A DNA stretch of 64,000 nt from Fibrobacter intestinalis (GTDB lineage Bacteria; Fibrobacterota; Fibrobacteria; Fibrobacterales; Fibrobacteraceae): assembly GCF_900167415.1 (NCBI RefSeq), contig NZ_FUWU01000002.1, positions 60,323-124,322 on the forward strand, read 5' to 3'. The notes beneath the pieces are model-generated. The model did no database searches. It was not told the origin of the DNA and saw only the letters and a program-made list of their open reading frames with translations. This document shows positions 35,401 to 42,496 of this stretch, in pieces (the first letter of the stretch is position 1; every line of letters starts with the position of its first letter). A program made the translations under genes and the position numbers.

Positions 35401-36356
35401 GAGCTTCTGGTGATTTTGATCCCACTTTGCAAATTACAGCAACGGGATATTCGCAAAAAATTAATTGTGGTACGAGCGGTTGTTGGAATAATGGATTTAC
35501 CACACCGATTACGCCGGGTAGTTATGAATACAAATTGATTTACGATGAGAATGTTATTTGTTCTGCGACTTTTGAAGTTAAACCCGCGTTAACCTGTTCC
35601 GTGGATAAAACGGAAATTGGTTTGGGAGAAAGCTTTACGTTATCTACAGTTTATGCAGGTAATGCTTGGAATTGTGAACTTTCCGGGAATGGCGCGACAA
35701 GTGCCTGCAATTCTTCCCATACGATTACGCCGACGGCACTCGGGTCGCAAACTTATGTGTATAAGGTAACCAACGGAAGTATGGGATATGCGGAATGTTC
35801 TGTGGATGTGTCTGTAGAGGAACCTCCTCCGACAATCACCTGCCCGGACGATATGACAAAGCCTATCGGGGCTACGGTTTCTGTTACGCCGAAATCCTTA
35901 AGCGGTTGCGCTAGCGGTTGTTCTTGGACAATTGATGGGGCGGGGGCTTCGGGAAGCGGCTATACGGGTGGCGCAGTTTCCTTTACGGGGGCAAGCTCTG
36001 CAGGAACCCAAAGCTATACATTTAACGTGTCCAATTCCAAAGGAAGCGCAAGTTGCAACTTTAATGTGGAATACTCTGCAAGTGCTACGATTGACATAAC
36101 AGCATCATATGGATCATATCAGTCTTATACCCCAGGTAAGTGCTATTCGATTACAATGGCTGGAGGTAGCGTTTGGAGATGTACTGCAGGAAGTTGGAGT
36201 ACAACAAGATTTATCGGAGTATTTAACTCTAGTAATTTTAATATTGAGGCTTGGCAGACTCAGGCGACCACTACTAATCCGGGTTCAGGATCTGTTGTGG
36301 AATTTTGTGTCGATGACAATGCTCCTGCAGATTTGCAATGTACAAACGATTGGTGA
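29415..36356 (+). CDS. Giant PilX-like pilus tip/adhesin protein
   Basis: 2313 residues. AAAGGAG lies just before alternative starts ATG 29415 and GTG 29418. The N-terminus (NKKGVSLIVVLLFMLVATIAATATYRW) matches PilX-type minor pilins, whose helix inserts in the pilus; the following ~700 residues suit a large head. Ser-rich linkers lie near 777-792 and 1947-1962. Between and after them come many cysteine-paired, beta-rich modules, including a LamG-like stretch and Ig-like repeats near the C-terminus. There is a Trp/Cys-rich patch around residue 400 (YGWCGWGWGRCC). I infer a pilus-tip adhesin, perhaps for plant polymer binding. It closes the operon before a strong terminator. Confidence 0.75.
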   Translation: MVQNKKGVSLIVVLLFMLVATIAATATYRWITSEERSSASRMLQEEAYQSSVAGIESARSWMAYHANDVGALIKQYKDGGNKPIKLTNRFVELAKAGQNYDVWLIGVNTEKSTYKMKILSEGRARNGAAKHNELAIMNVDGLYQVQIPSKKNDASVDFDYAYFGGSYSGAGNVKVTSAVVNGNWSGNPQEITKNFVVTGNATLSGNNVRVGQLACVGGDFSIQNNGLTGNDLYVGGNATGNFQMSGDVYFDGNAGTQEGGESSVAGSMTLNGRFVQQANKAFSVGANLCTSEKGMVFSQANDASHQPFTVNGHVWMPGNLNVFAGDAGSSSNSALRGYNNFYYYDRIILGAQDTSRVYIKTAHPASGYESFRKSKKFTETSSNNYRICSQSTTTPVCLEYGWCGWGWGRCCTKWDNKNTCTNWTNWGGGDYFPYAEKESNRLTDDKYYIYFMKDGVKDVEFKTEYNSYWGENIASYYVGGALFYNLWDVWNEFNYNSDAPGISQWWTFTQHALDENGEVLSSPYCRKNGSFSNGSSDINAARPVCEVMPWFKSNGKLFTTLPSEPPFECAEKVKDNCDSIWEKKPGCDGSSYKVDDVLTTGYKEFEQFANKGCAASITEWNSSLVQNLNDCYKKNIKDDKQENLYNGYLVVNVHGGTSSTNPSGTLDGKFIIIAEDPIYARLPPTTNNTYVFLYLKNGAANLNDATVKNYFIFTLGNIQNGLQFNLTGTIYAAASTCAGLGALQSSSIEYSADVIQEMTSAGIICDKNQVDCGGVKGSSSSGASSASSSTDESFGAQDGYYIATSPQLGVAVESQYKNNEKVDDLNSAESASPSFIVLPRVVYLTQQAPGRLEDYYGVIPLNTKAKVLSPSVSCDGGISTTGVLYNGTNDIPEGYYTCQVTGSVEGNSSTVPFFVVVKGSSASSIYVSFKEPSVKVAKGAEVTLSLVTSAPTSTAQAEYEVSMLKPSDADGWTISALDGVTCSGNVCKVKISSVNSETPVFKVSSSLGTGSLTFFITESSGCLPGTNPTETVIGSSFVTVTRKEISECTEPECVSYQDEFSRPNCTADKTWITVSGTDCSPLAANNSWTCGVSGNISAQAVGNIPVGCEAIIPAITLVGPFEENSAQVVYGSLKAKKSKFTVKYSGPGISGNPGIVVNILGSTRNEREVCTYDNAKDDGCTYSVYTGEEVRLSFENEEKEFNYWSCEGGNCPTDVLKNETFSIPAISGDNSVVAHFNEKDSHCFFDEFTGSAKCESNISDLETAKYCISTSGKEANAKWFAAKASNLDVDDVLEALDYSEGRISLKKGAVDKMEANKPAVVIMSSVDAGLYGTLTAQFMVPRMGSGSNISSATVKQSGFVLRADVTGQSFWLLNIYANSSGNLAARVCLLGGDCLKEKELLTSGNSSISIGSTEIVSMNAKIQPGASGDELVLTVVSGYSGNTTTNAVFNLRELSSPAAFSDRSHQYVGFALSDPNFKLYDIGWSSEDYGSQCWDTPPTIKCSFKAAYVGGIVPKDKDSKPWVGFSSWFDAHSCTPTFWYKGNDACGGSGVDYVQCYADYSFGESGAHGYMENDNEIKMAKAQVSNCGSYSTESAQMAALTGEATCGSFWVGEQTNCHEDVLFESANGSAEYFVPSSGMASNLRDAVLVVELENESAAEIHVSLCSQSSEDSYTYGGDQICSLPFSTNDSGKLTFRLADVENVDGFDIEKIRGVYVKNMESGKSIGIKSVQSSCDHVLKIKSCSAAYNGGIWNISAEMENAEDALSYEIVQKVDGSEKATKTDNCSGQNTCKMTGNKYEYDWLENLDDYASNLGKSYQFEITPKGNHGEAAGSPCLTDSVTAGAITASCHIEKTSVEQGKGIPVVTYSLKNCPDNKCGYKIMLDSETSVGENSQTGNFENYNTVYNVANISDALVVGEHSITMESTNPNRPFDLVKCGSFSVNESTGNSSSSSEAVSSSSSAGAITATCNVMYNSAAVSTIYTNVSYTWNVTNISGASGDFDPTLQITATGYSQKINCGTSGCWNNGFTTPITPGSYEYKLIYDENVICSATFEVKPALTCSVDKTEIGLGESFTLSTVYAGNAWNCELSGNGATSACNSSHTITPTALGSQTYVYKVTNGSMGYAECSVDVSVEEPPPTITCPDDMTKPIGATVSVTPKSLSGCASGCSWTIDGAGASGSGYTGGAVSFTGASSAGTQSYTFNVSNSKGSASCNFNVEYSASATIDITASYGSYQSYTPGKCYSITMAGGSVWRCTAGSWSTTRFIGVFNSSNFNIEAWQTQATTTNPGSGSVVEFCVDDNAPADLQCTNDW

Positions 36357-36403
36357 GTAAATTTTCTTTTTGAAACATTTGCCGTTTTTTGTAAAAATCA
36401 TCA

Positions 36404-36436
36404 TTTCCTCTGCTCTTGGGCAGGGGAAATTTTTTT
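36404..36436 (+). terminator. Terminator of the minor-pilin operon
   Basis: TTTCCTCTGC, a TCTTGG loop, GCAGGGGAAA (one G-T pair), then TTTTTTT. It lies 48 bases after the stop codon of the giant gene. Confidence 0.85.
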
Positions 36437-36662
36437 CAAAAATTCTTGACGTTTTTTTTTAGATTTTCTAAAATTGCGCCAGAATTTTCACTGCGTATAA
36501 TGGTTCAGCGTGAAATCCGATGGGTTTTATTGCAAAACTTCCACAGAACAAAAAAGAATTTTCGCTGTTTCTTTTTATCATTTCTTTTATTTCAATGAAC
36601 ATCATCGCACCTCTAATCACTTGTTTTTGAAATGGGCTTTAGTTGTAGGGGTTTGGATCTCA

Positions 36663-36741
36663 TTGTGGATTCCAGAAAAAGACGCCATTTGATTTTGTGA
36701 AAAACGAGTATTCGTTTCGAGCGTCAGAAGCGGACGGCAAT
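36663..36741. repeat. Left 79-bp direct repeat flanking the ATPase/nuclease cassette
   Basis: Identical over all 79 bases to 38451-38529. It contains the last five codons and stop of a PAP2-type gene on the minus strand and the hairpin AAACGA-ATAC-TCGTTT just beyond the stop. Confidence 0.95.
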
Positions 36742-36885
36742 TCTGTCTCCGAGTGGACTTGTTTGACATAGAATGAATAGAGCTCAAAGAAGTTGAAATG
36801 GGGCGTTAGTGATTTGACGTTGTCATGATGTTGCATTTTAAAATGGGGATTAGGTTGATAGGAATGCTGGCGAGTTTTCTTTTTA

Positions 36886-36893
36886 TATATTTG
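36886..36893 (+). promoter_or_regulatory. TATATTTG promoter element, leaderless ATPase gene
   Basis: TATATTTG followed by five bases and the ATG at 36899. No ribosome binding site is present. Confidence 0.55.
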
Positions 36894-36898
36894 ATATC

Positions 36899-37897
36899 AT
36901 GATTCTCTCATTTTCCCTTAAAAATTTTGGTTGTATAGAAAAAGCCGAGGCAGGTTCTCTTGCTCAAATCAATTTGATTGTCGGCCCAAATTCAGTGGGT
37001 AAATCGATTTTGCTAAAGGCTCTTTATTCTGGCGTAAAGTCTGCTGAAATGTATAAACGAGGGAAAGATGATCGTTCGTTCTATTCTATCTTCTCCGAAA
37101 AATTGAGATGGGTTTTTCAGCTCGATTCCCTTTCCGAGATCGTTCGGGTCGGGCAAAATTCGCCTGCGGAATTTGAATGGCGAACTTCCGAAGAACATTT
37201 GTCCATAAAAATTTCATCCGAAGGCAAATTGACTTTCGGCGAAGATTCTCCAAAACCGAGAAATGTAAATTCTGTCTTTATTCCGGCGAAGGAAGTGATA
37301 TCGCTTCAATCCATTATCAACAAGGCTCGATATGTGGACAAAATCTTTGGATTTGATGAAACCTATTCGGATTTGTGCACCGCTTTGTCGCTTCCGACAA
37401 CAAAGGGAAAGAATTATAAAAACTTTGCGCATTCCCGCAAAGAATTGAAGGGGGTGACCGGCGGCATTGTTTTCTTTAACAAGAAGAAAAGTAGATGGAT
37501 GTTTAGCAAGGACGATATTACGCTTCCGATAGAATTGGCGTCCGATGGAATCAAGAAAATTGGCATTCTGGATACGCTGCTCGGAAATCGCTATTTGTCG
37601 CCGAAGTCTGTCGTTTTTATTGACGAAATAGAATCGTCTCTGCATCCTGCAGCCATATCGAAACTTTTGGATATTGTTTTTCAGTTGTCGAAGACGGGAA
37701 TTCAATTTTTTATTAGCTCGCACTCCTACTTTGTCGTAAAGAAACTGTATTTGATTGCCTTGGAAAATGAAATAGACATTCCCATTTTATCCTTGGGCGA
37801 AAATTTAACATTGAACAACTTGAAGGACGGAATTCCGGAAGACAACGAAATTATTGCCGAGTCCATCCGTCTTTACGAACAGGAAATTCGGCTATGA
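36899..37897 (+). CDS. AAA-family (AAA_21, RecF/OLD-like) ATPase of a putative defence cassette
   Basis: 332 residues. An ABC/SMC-type ATPase: N-terminal LKNFGCIEKAEA, Walker A GPNSVGKS (about 29-36), a signature-like LASDGIKKIGIL, Walker B VVFIDEIESSLHP, and the switch histidine in FISSHSYF. It is about the size of stand-alone AAA_21 proteins and lacks the TOPRIM domain of OLD and GajA nucleases. Its stop overlaps the start of the next gene by 4 bases, so the two are made together. Flanking 79-bp direct repeats show that the pair moved as a unit. Antiviral or toxin-like function is inference from the architecture. Confidence 0.8.
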   Translation: MILSFSLKNFGCIEKAEAGSLAQINLIVGPNSVGKSILLKALYSGVKSAEMYKRGKDDRSFYSIFSEKLRWVFQLDSLSEIVRVGQNSPAEFEWRTSEEHLSIKISSEGKLTFGEDSPKPRNVNSVFIPAKEVISLQSIINKARYVDKIFGFDETYSDLCTALSLPTTKGKNYKNFAHSRKELKGVTGGIVFFNKKKSRWMFSKDDITLPIELASDGIKKIGILDTLLGNRYLSPKSVVFIDEIESSLHPAAISKLLDIVFQLSKTGIQFFISSHSYFVVKKLYLIALENEIDIPILSLGENLTLNNLKDGIPEDNEIIAESIRLYEQEIRL

Positions 37898-38415
37898 CAG
37901 AAGAGGTGAAGATAACAGAATCGGGAATGACTTTCGTGCTTCCGAAAGAAAAATTGTTTTATATCGAACCGTATGCTCAAAAGAATGATTTTAAATTGAA
38001 AACAGTTGAGTTTGTTTGGTGGGAAAATAACGAGATGCGGTTTATCGAAGCCAAGTCTTCCGCCCCGAATGCAAAATCGGGAAATTCCGCATTGCCTGAA
38101 TATATAAGCACCATATCTGAAAAATGGATAAATTCTATCCATATTGCTGCCAGCAAATTTCTAGGAGTTCTTCCCGGCGAATCGAACAATTTGAAAAACT
38201 GGGGTAATATTCGGCTTAAACTTTATTTGGTTTTAGGAACAAATGCGAACGGGCAAAATTTTAGAAAGGAATGGCTCCCGGATTTACAAAACGCTTTTAA
38301 CAGGAATGGAAATTTAAAAAGCTGGCGTAAAGTCTGGAGTCCAAAAGACGCCAATTGGATAAAAGTCGTGAATGAAGAAATGGCTCGAAAAATAGGGATT
38401 CTTCCGGCTAGATAA
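37894..38415 (+). CDS. Possible PD-(D/E)XK-type nuclease partner of the ATPase
   Basis: 173 residues, starting within the stop of the ATPase gene (ATGA, 37894). The segment TVEFVWWENNEMRFIEAKSS has the beta-hairpin and E-x-K pattern of PD-(D/E)XK nucleases (E51, K53; E38 may be the upstream acid). The remainder is mixed alpha/beta with conserved-looking Trp residues (WINSIHIAASK, WRKVWSPKDANW). I do not recognise a named family. If the E-x-K reading is right it would be the effector of a two-gene ATPase-nuclease system comparable in layout to Septu or PARIS, but not either of them. Confidence 0.5.
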   Translation: MTEEVKITESGMTFVLPKEKLFYIEPYAQKNDFKLKTVEFVWWENNEMRFIEAKSSAPNAKSGNSALPEYISTISEKWINSIHIAASKFLGVLPGESNNLKNWGNIRLKLYLVLGTNANGQNFRKEWLPDLQNAFNRNGNLKSWRKVWSPKDANWIKVVNEEMARKIGILPAR

Positions 38416-38450
38416 GTCCCCAGATTCAAATCATAATTTTCCCTTTTCGT

Positions 38451-38529
38451 TTGTGGATTCCAGAAAAAGACGCCATTTGATTTTGTGAAAAACGAGTATT
38501 CGTTTCGAGCGTCAGAAGCGGACGGCAAT
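38451..38529. repeat. Right 79-bp direct repeat, overlapping the 3' end of the PAP2 gene
   Basis: Identical to 36663-36741. Bases 38512-38529 are the end of the PAP2 coding sequence; 38451-38511 are its 3' flank, including the hairpin AAACGA-ATAC-TCGTTT that may end its transcript. Confidence 0.95.
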
Positions 38530-39336
38530 CCCGGCACCGTTAGGGTAGAAATAAAAAGAAACGCGGTCTTCGCTTTTGCCGTCGCGAAGGTTGGCAAAGC
38601 TTTTTCCCACCGTGCGGCCAATGGCAAAGCCGACAAGGGCTCCCGCAAAAATATCGCTCTCCCAATGCGCCATAAAAGACATGCTGGCCCCGATAAGCAG
38701 GGAATAGGCGATGGCTCCGATGCGAATCGCCGCATTTTCGGGGTAGAGGGTCGCAAGAGTTGTCGCCATGGCGACCGCTGTTGCCGTGTGTCCCGAAGGC
38801 CAGCCGTCAAAAATGCCCCCGCGCCAGATTCCCCATTTGAAATCCCCGCTGTAGTCCTTTTGGTAATCTTTGTCTCCATCGGCGGCGTCGGCAACGTGGG
38901 GCGGCGTGCGCCCCGTAAAAATCTTGGCAAAGCTGGTGACGCCAAATCCGAGAATGGCGGCTTGACCGACCGCGATTCCGGCGATTTGGATTTCGCGGCT
39001 GTCGCTTCCCCAATACATCGACAGGGGAACGATGAACGGCGCGAGCGATCCGATGACGCCTCCGGGAAGAGTCGCCCACGTAGCAAGAGCTTCGTGTCGA
39101 ACGCAAAAACGGTTCCATTTCCAGTCGGCTCCGCTTTCCACCAGCCCGTAAGTCCCGGCGGCACCGAGCGCCCAATGCGCCCCATAGCCATAGGTGAATG
39201 CGCCCAGGGCGTTCCACCCGAACTGGTGAAACAAAGTGGGGAAGAGCGGGACGCGTTCCGGCTGTTCGATGGCGGCGAAAGCAGAGGTTGCCAGAATCCA
39301 AAAGAAAATAATCGGCAGCGCAAAGGAAAATTTCAT
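38512..39336 (-). CDS. PAP2-superfamily membrane phosphatase
   Basis: 274 residues with a signal-like first segment (FALPIIFFWILATSAFA) and further hydrophobic helices. The acid-phosphatase motifs are present in order: KIFTGRTPP (P1, slightly unusual), PSGHTA (P2) and MAHWESDIFAG with His and Asp (P3). Such enzymes dephosphorylate lipid phosphates such as undecaprenyl diphosphate or phosphatidate at the periplasmic face. Its 3' end is the sequence duplicated on the far side of the ATPase cassette, so the cassette probably integrated here and restored the gene end. Confidence 0.85.
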   Translation of the reverse strand: MKFSFALPIIFFWILATSAFAAIEQPERVPLFPTLFHQFGWNALGAFTYGYGAHWALGAAGTYGLVESGADWKWNRFCVRHEALATWATLPGGVIGSLAPFIVPLSMYWGSDSREIQIAGIAVGQAAILGFGVTSFAKIFTGRTPPHVADAADGDKDYQKDYSGDFKWGIWRGGIFDGWPSGHTATAVAMATTLATLYPENAAIRIGAIAYSLLIGASMSFMAHWESDIFAGALVGFAIGRTVGKSFANLRDGKSEDRVSFYFYPNGAGIAVRF

Positions 39337-39538
39337 TTTGATAAGATAATACTTTGAGTGGACTTCAAGTCAAGGGGCTTTTTCTTTCGCAAGGGGGAAC
39401 TCGGTTATCAGTAATCAGTTCCTACTCCCAACTTCCAACTAATCACTGATCACTAGTTGCTAACCCCTAATCCCTAACCATGGTTTGACAAGCTCACCAA
39501 TCCCTAACCAAGCAAATCGGGTGGAGATTATAAGTCCC

Positions 39539-39840
39539 ATATCATTTGATACAAACGGGAAAATGTGGATAGAGAGCAAAATATCATTTGATACAAGCCA
39601 GAAAATGTGGATAGGGAGCAAAATATCATTTGATACAAGCCAGAAAATGTGGATAGGGAGCAAATATCATTTGATACAAGCCAGAAAATGTGGATAGGGA
39701 GCAAAATATCATTTGATACAAGCCGGAAATGTGGATAGACTGCCAAATATCATTTGATACAAACGGGAAAATGTGGATAGAGAGCAAAATATCATTTGAT
39801 ACAAGCCGGAAGTGTGGATAGACTGCCAAATATCATTGGA
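39539..39840. repeat. 41-42-bp tandem array with DnaA-box-like sites
   Basis: ATATCATTTGATAC-type cores start at 39539, 39581, 39623, 39664, 39706, 39747 and 39789, with a truncated eighth at 39830; spacings are 41 or 42. Each unit holds the inverted repeat TATCA-TT-TGATA and, in seven units, TGTGGATAG, i.e. CTATCCACA on the other strand, one base from the DnaA box TTATCCACA. Spacer text alternates between three variants. There are no unique spacers, so it is not a CRISPR. An AT-rich stretch follows at 39838-39890. Confidence 0.9.
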
Positions 39841-39961
39841 AATTATATACAATCTTCCTTCAAATCCCCTCAAATAAATTTTTTTTCAAAGCGTGAATTT
39901 CCTTTTCACAAGGGGAATTTCTTTTCGCAGACTGCGAGGTGCTCGCTTACCCATGAGTCTT

Positions 39962-40022
39962 GGGAACTTGTTCCCTTAGACGAATTGTGCAAAGCCCCAT
40001 GAGCCTTGGAAGCTCTGCTTCC
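39962..40022. repeat. Two constant-flank hairpins with different stems
   Basis: Both sit between CCCATGAG(T/C)CTT and TTAGACGAATTGT. The first stem is GGGAAC-TT-GTTCCC (39962-39975), the second GGAAGC-TCT-GCTTCC (40008-40022). Relatives occur at 58328-58342 and 58919-58933. Confidence 0.8.
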
Positions 40023-40196
40023 TTTAGACGAATTGTCCCTTCCAGGGATACTTCAACTACGGAATCGGAGATTCCAAGTTTCAGGGATGCAAAGCCGAAA
40101 CAATCCTTGCTGGCTCCGCGTCATTGCGAGGCGCAAAGCGCCGTGGCAATCCTATTTGCGGAAAAAAGGATTGCTTCTACACTTCGAGTATAACTC

Positions 40197-40273
40197 CACT
40201 AAGGTAACAAAGTTACCAAGTGTCGTATATCCACATAGAGGATAACTCCACTAAGTCAATAAATTGACAAGTG
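40197..40273. repeat. Two further constant-flank palindromes with different stems
   Basis: ATAACTC precedes and TCGTATA follows both. The first is CACTAAGGTAAC-AAA-GTTACCAAGTG-like (40197-40222), the second CACTAAGTCAAT-AA-ATTGACAAGTG (40249-40273). The second recurs at 58462-58486. Confidence 0.8.
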
Positions 40274-40603
40274 TCGTATAACCCCTGTGGGGTTCGCAAT
40301 GACAGTCGCTTTCAAATATGGCTGTTTTTCTCCTTGGCGGGTTCGCAATGACAACTGCAGCCTGCACATTTTGTAGCTGTTTTCACGTGCACACGAGTCG
40401 AAACTTTTTGCGGCGGGTAATTTTTATATGCAAACGCGCTAAACCCGGTTTGCTTTGACAAGCGGTTACCGAGTATCGCGCCGTCTGCGAGAAAATTTCT
40501 ATTTCTGCTCCCCTTTGACTCCCGAATATCCGGTATTTAAAAACTCCTCCCTTGGAAAGGGCAAAGCAAAAAGTATATTTAGGCGGAAATTTGGGAACCC
40601 GCT

Positions 40604-42496
40604 ATGAAATTCCTATACATCTTGGTCAGCAACGATAGCGATATTTTCTATGAACAGACTTTGGCTTCTGTCCATTCGCTGAAGCATTACAATCCAGAAG
40701 CTTTTGTTACACTTCTTGTGGATGATAAAACCGATAAAACGTTGTTCGGCTTCCGTGCTGAAATCAAAAAATTCATCCAAGAATATAAGGTCGTTCCTTT
40801 TGACGAAAAAATTTCTAATAAAGAACGCTCCCGCCGCTTGAAAACGAATATGCGGAATTTGTTGGAGGGGGATTTTCTTTATATCGACGGAGATACGGCG
40901 ATTACAGATAAATTGGAACTTTCTCTTGACGAAGACGCCGATATTGCTGCGGTTTCTGACTTGCACGCTCGAGAAAACGATTCCTATCACGTCCGGCACA
41001 AGAAAAACAACGCGGATAAAAAGACGCTAGGATTTACTCTTTCTTTAAAGGATCTTTTTTTTAATGGCGGCGTGATTTATGCCAAGGATTCACCGAAAGC
41101 CCATGCGTTTTTTGACAAATGGCATGAACTCTATCTTTTTTGTGCTTCCCGCGGCATTTATACGGACCAGATTTCGTTGAATGAAACGAATCATCTTTTA
41201 GGGCTTCCCATTCGGGAACTTCCAGGAACGTGGAATTGCCAGGTCCGCGAAGCTTATAATCATCTATATCGCGTGAAAACGATTTATCCATTGCTATGTC
41301 AAGCGAAAATCGTTCATTTTTTTGGCTCGGGAATTGATGGCAAGCGAGAACCGCATCCCCTGATGCGAAAGGATTTTTTTGAATCTATTAAGCGCAACGA
41401 AAAAATAGATGAAAGGTCTCGGCAAATTATCTGCAATGCTAAAATGGAATTTGCTTTTGCTCCAGAAACCCTTGATGCGAAAATGCGCTTCCCGCTGTTT
41501 TTTATCTATCGTCAATTTCCGCGGATGGCAGAATTATTATTGAAAGAAAAAAAAACACTCTCTTTGGCGGTCATCTATAATTCAAAATTCAAAGCCAGTG
41601 AATTTGTTATTCAGGGAATTACGCTTCCAGATGTCGAAAAGATTCCTCTTCATTTTCAGAATAACCGTTTGAGCTATGCGCTTTATGGATTGTTTTTGCA
41701 CTTGCATATTTTTTCTTTAGCATTTTTTTTCCGCTATTCCCGAAAGACCCGGAAAAAACTGAAATCTCTTTGTGGAGATGTTTTTTGCTGGGATTGTTGT
41801 TCGCTTCAGGAATATCCTGTGTTGAATAAGGGCTTGCATTCTGCTCGCCGAAAAAAGGTGTTTTTTTGGAATCCCTTATCCCGCTGGCATTCGTTTCCGC
41901 ATTTTATTCAAAAGCAAGTGGACTTTTTAAAAAATCAGAATTTTAACTTTTACACGATTGAAGCGAAGGATGCGCAAGCCTATTCTCTGGAACTTGTCAA
42001 AAACGTCAATCGGAAATGTGATGAGCCGGAGAATGTTTCTATTCGGCAGGATTTTTATTTTATTGGAAAAGAGAAAAAAAGAAAAGAAACAATATCCCTT
42101 TTGGAACGCGCTTTGCAAAAAAGAGGATTCCGAACCTTATTCTATTTAGTGAAAGACAAATGCGATGCGATTTCTCTGGATGAAAATGTACGCCATTCGC
42201 AGGAATCCGCTTGTATTGTGGATATCGTTGATGAAAATCAATCGGCATTTACGCTCCGACCTTTTGATGCGTTATTCTTAAAGCGGAAACTTTTGACCAA
42301 TTCTTGGCAAATAGAACAGGCGGATTTTTATCATCCGTCGAACATATACATTATTAAAAATAATTCTTTGGATGGCGTTGAAGATTTTATGAAAGAACCC
42401 TATCGGGAAATCGACCCGCAAATTATTGCGCAGTATGAAGTCAATCAGTGGCTGCAAAATTTCCCAGGAGTTTCTTTAATTTCGACTGGACGATGA
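40604..42496 (+). CDS. Two-domain glycosyltransferase-like protein
   Basis: 630 residues. The first ~270 form a GT-A-like fold: start FLYILVSNDSDIFYEQT, a DxD-type motif in GDFLYIDGDTAI (metal and sugar-nucleotide binding), FFNGGVIYAKDSP, and TDQISLNE, as in GT8/nucleotide-diphospho-sugar transferases. Residues ~370-630 form a second domain (FFWNPLSRWHSFPHFIQKQ, IGKEKKRKETISLLERAL), which I do not recognise. The gene overlaps the flippase gene by ATGA (42493), so the pair probably assembles and exports a surface glycan. The ribosome binding site is weak; a TATATTTAG element lies about 30 nt upstream. Confidence 0.7.
   Translation: MKFLYILVSNDSDIFYEQTLASVHSLKHYNPEAFVTLLVDDKTDKTLFGFRAEIKKFIQEYKVVPFDEKISNKERSRRLKTNMRNLLEGDFLYIDGDTAITDKLELSLDEDADIAAVSDLHARENDSYHVRHKKNNADKKTLGFTLSLKDLFFNGGVIYAKDSPKAHAFFDKWHELYLFCASRGIYTDQISLNETNHLLGLPIRELPGTWNCQVREAYNHLYRVKTIYPLLCQAKIVHFFGSGIDGKREPHPLMRKDFFESIKRNEKIDERSRQIICNAKMEFAFAPETLDAKMRFPLFFIYRQFPRMAELLLKEKKTLSLAVIYNSKFKASEFVIQGITLPDVEKIPLHFQNNRLSYALYGLFLHLHIFSLAFFFRYSRKTRKKLKSLCGDVFCWDCCSLQEYPVLNKGLHSARRKKVFFWNPLSRWHSFPHFIQKQVDFLKNQNFNFYTIEAKDAQAYSLELVKNVNRKCDEPENVSIRQDFYFIGKEKKRKETISLLERALQKRGFRTLFYLVKDKCDAISLDENVRHSQESACIVDIVDENQSAFTLRPFDALFLKRKLLTNSWQIEQADFYHPSNIYIIKNNSLDGVEDFMKEPYREIDPQIIAQYEVNQWLQNFPGVSLISTGR

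Larger units (their letters stand above)
36437..36898. other. Gap upstream of the ATPase cassette
   Basis: Contains the left copy of the 79-bp direct repeat (36663-36741) and the promoter element of the ATPase gene. Read on the minus strand, the left repeat starts with IAVRF-stop, the same C-terminus as the PAP2 phosphatase, preceded by GDR instead of GAG; the remainder toward 36898 is not recognisable as phosphatase. Short frames at 36416-36598 and 36510-36692 have no support. Confidence 0.6.
39337..40603. other. Non-coding accessory region rich in repeats
   Basis: 1.27 kb without a supported gene. In order: dispersed-repeat debris (39400-39535, including the inverted TTCCACCCGATTTGCTTGGT-type repeat), the 41-42-bp array (39539-39840), an AT-rich stretch (39838-39890), palindrome clusters (39950-40310), and a single unit of the TTTTCACGTGC...GAAACTTTTTGCGGC repeat (about 40380-40425). 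A TATATTTAG element near 40575 may start the glycosyltransferase transcript. All open frames in this stretch are repeat-derived. Confidence 0.7.

Noticed and set aside
37214..37723. 169-codon minus frame inside the ATPase gene
   Set aside because: Antisense to a gene with complete ATPase motifs.
39460..39829. CRISPR-like look of the 41-42-bp array and short frames in it
   Set aside because: There are no unique spacers, the whole unit repeats, and no cas genes are near; the frames are repeat-derived.
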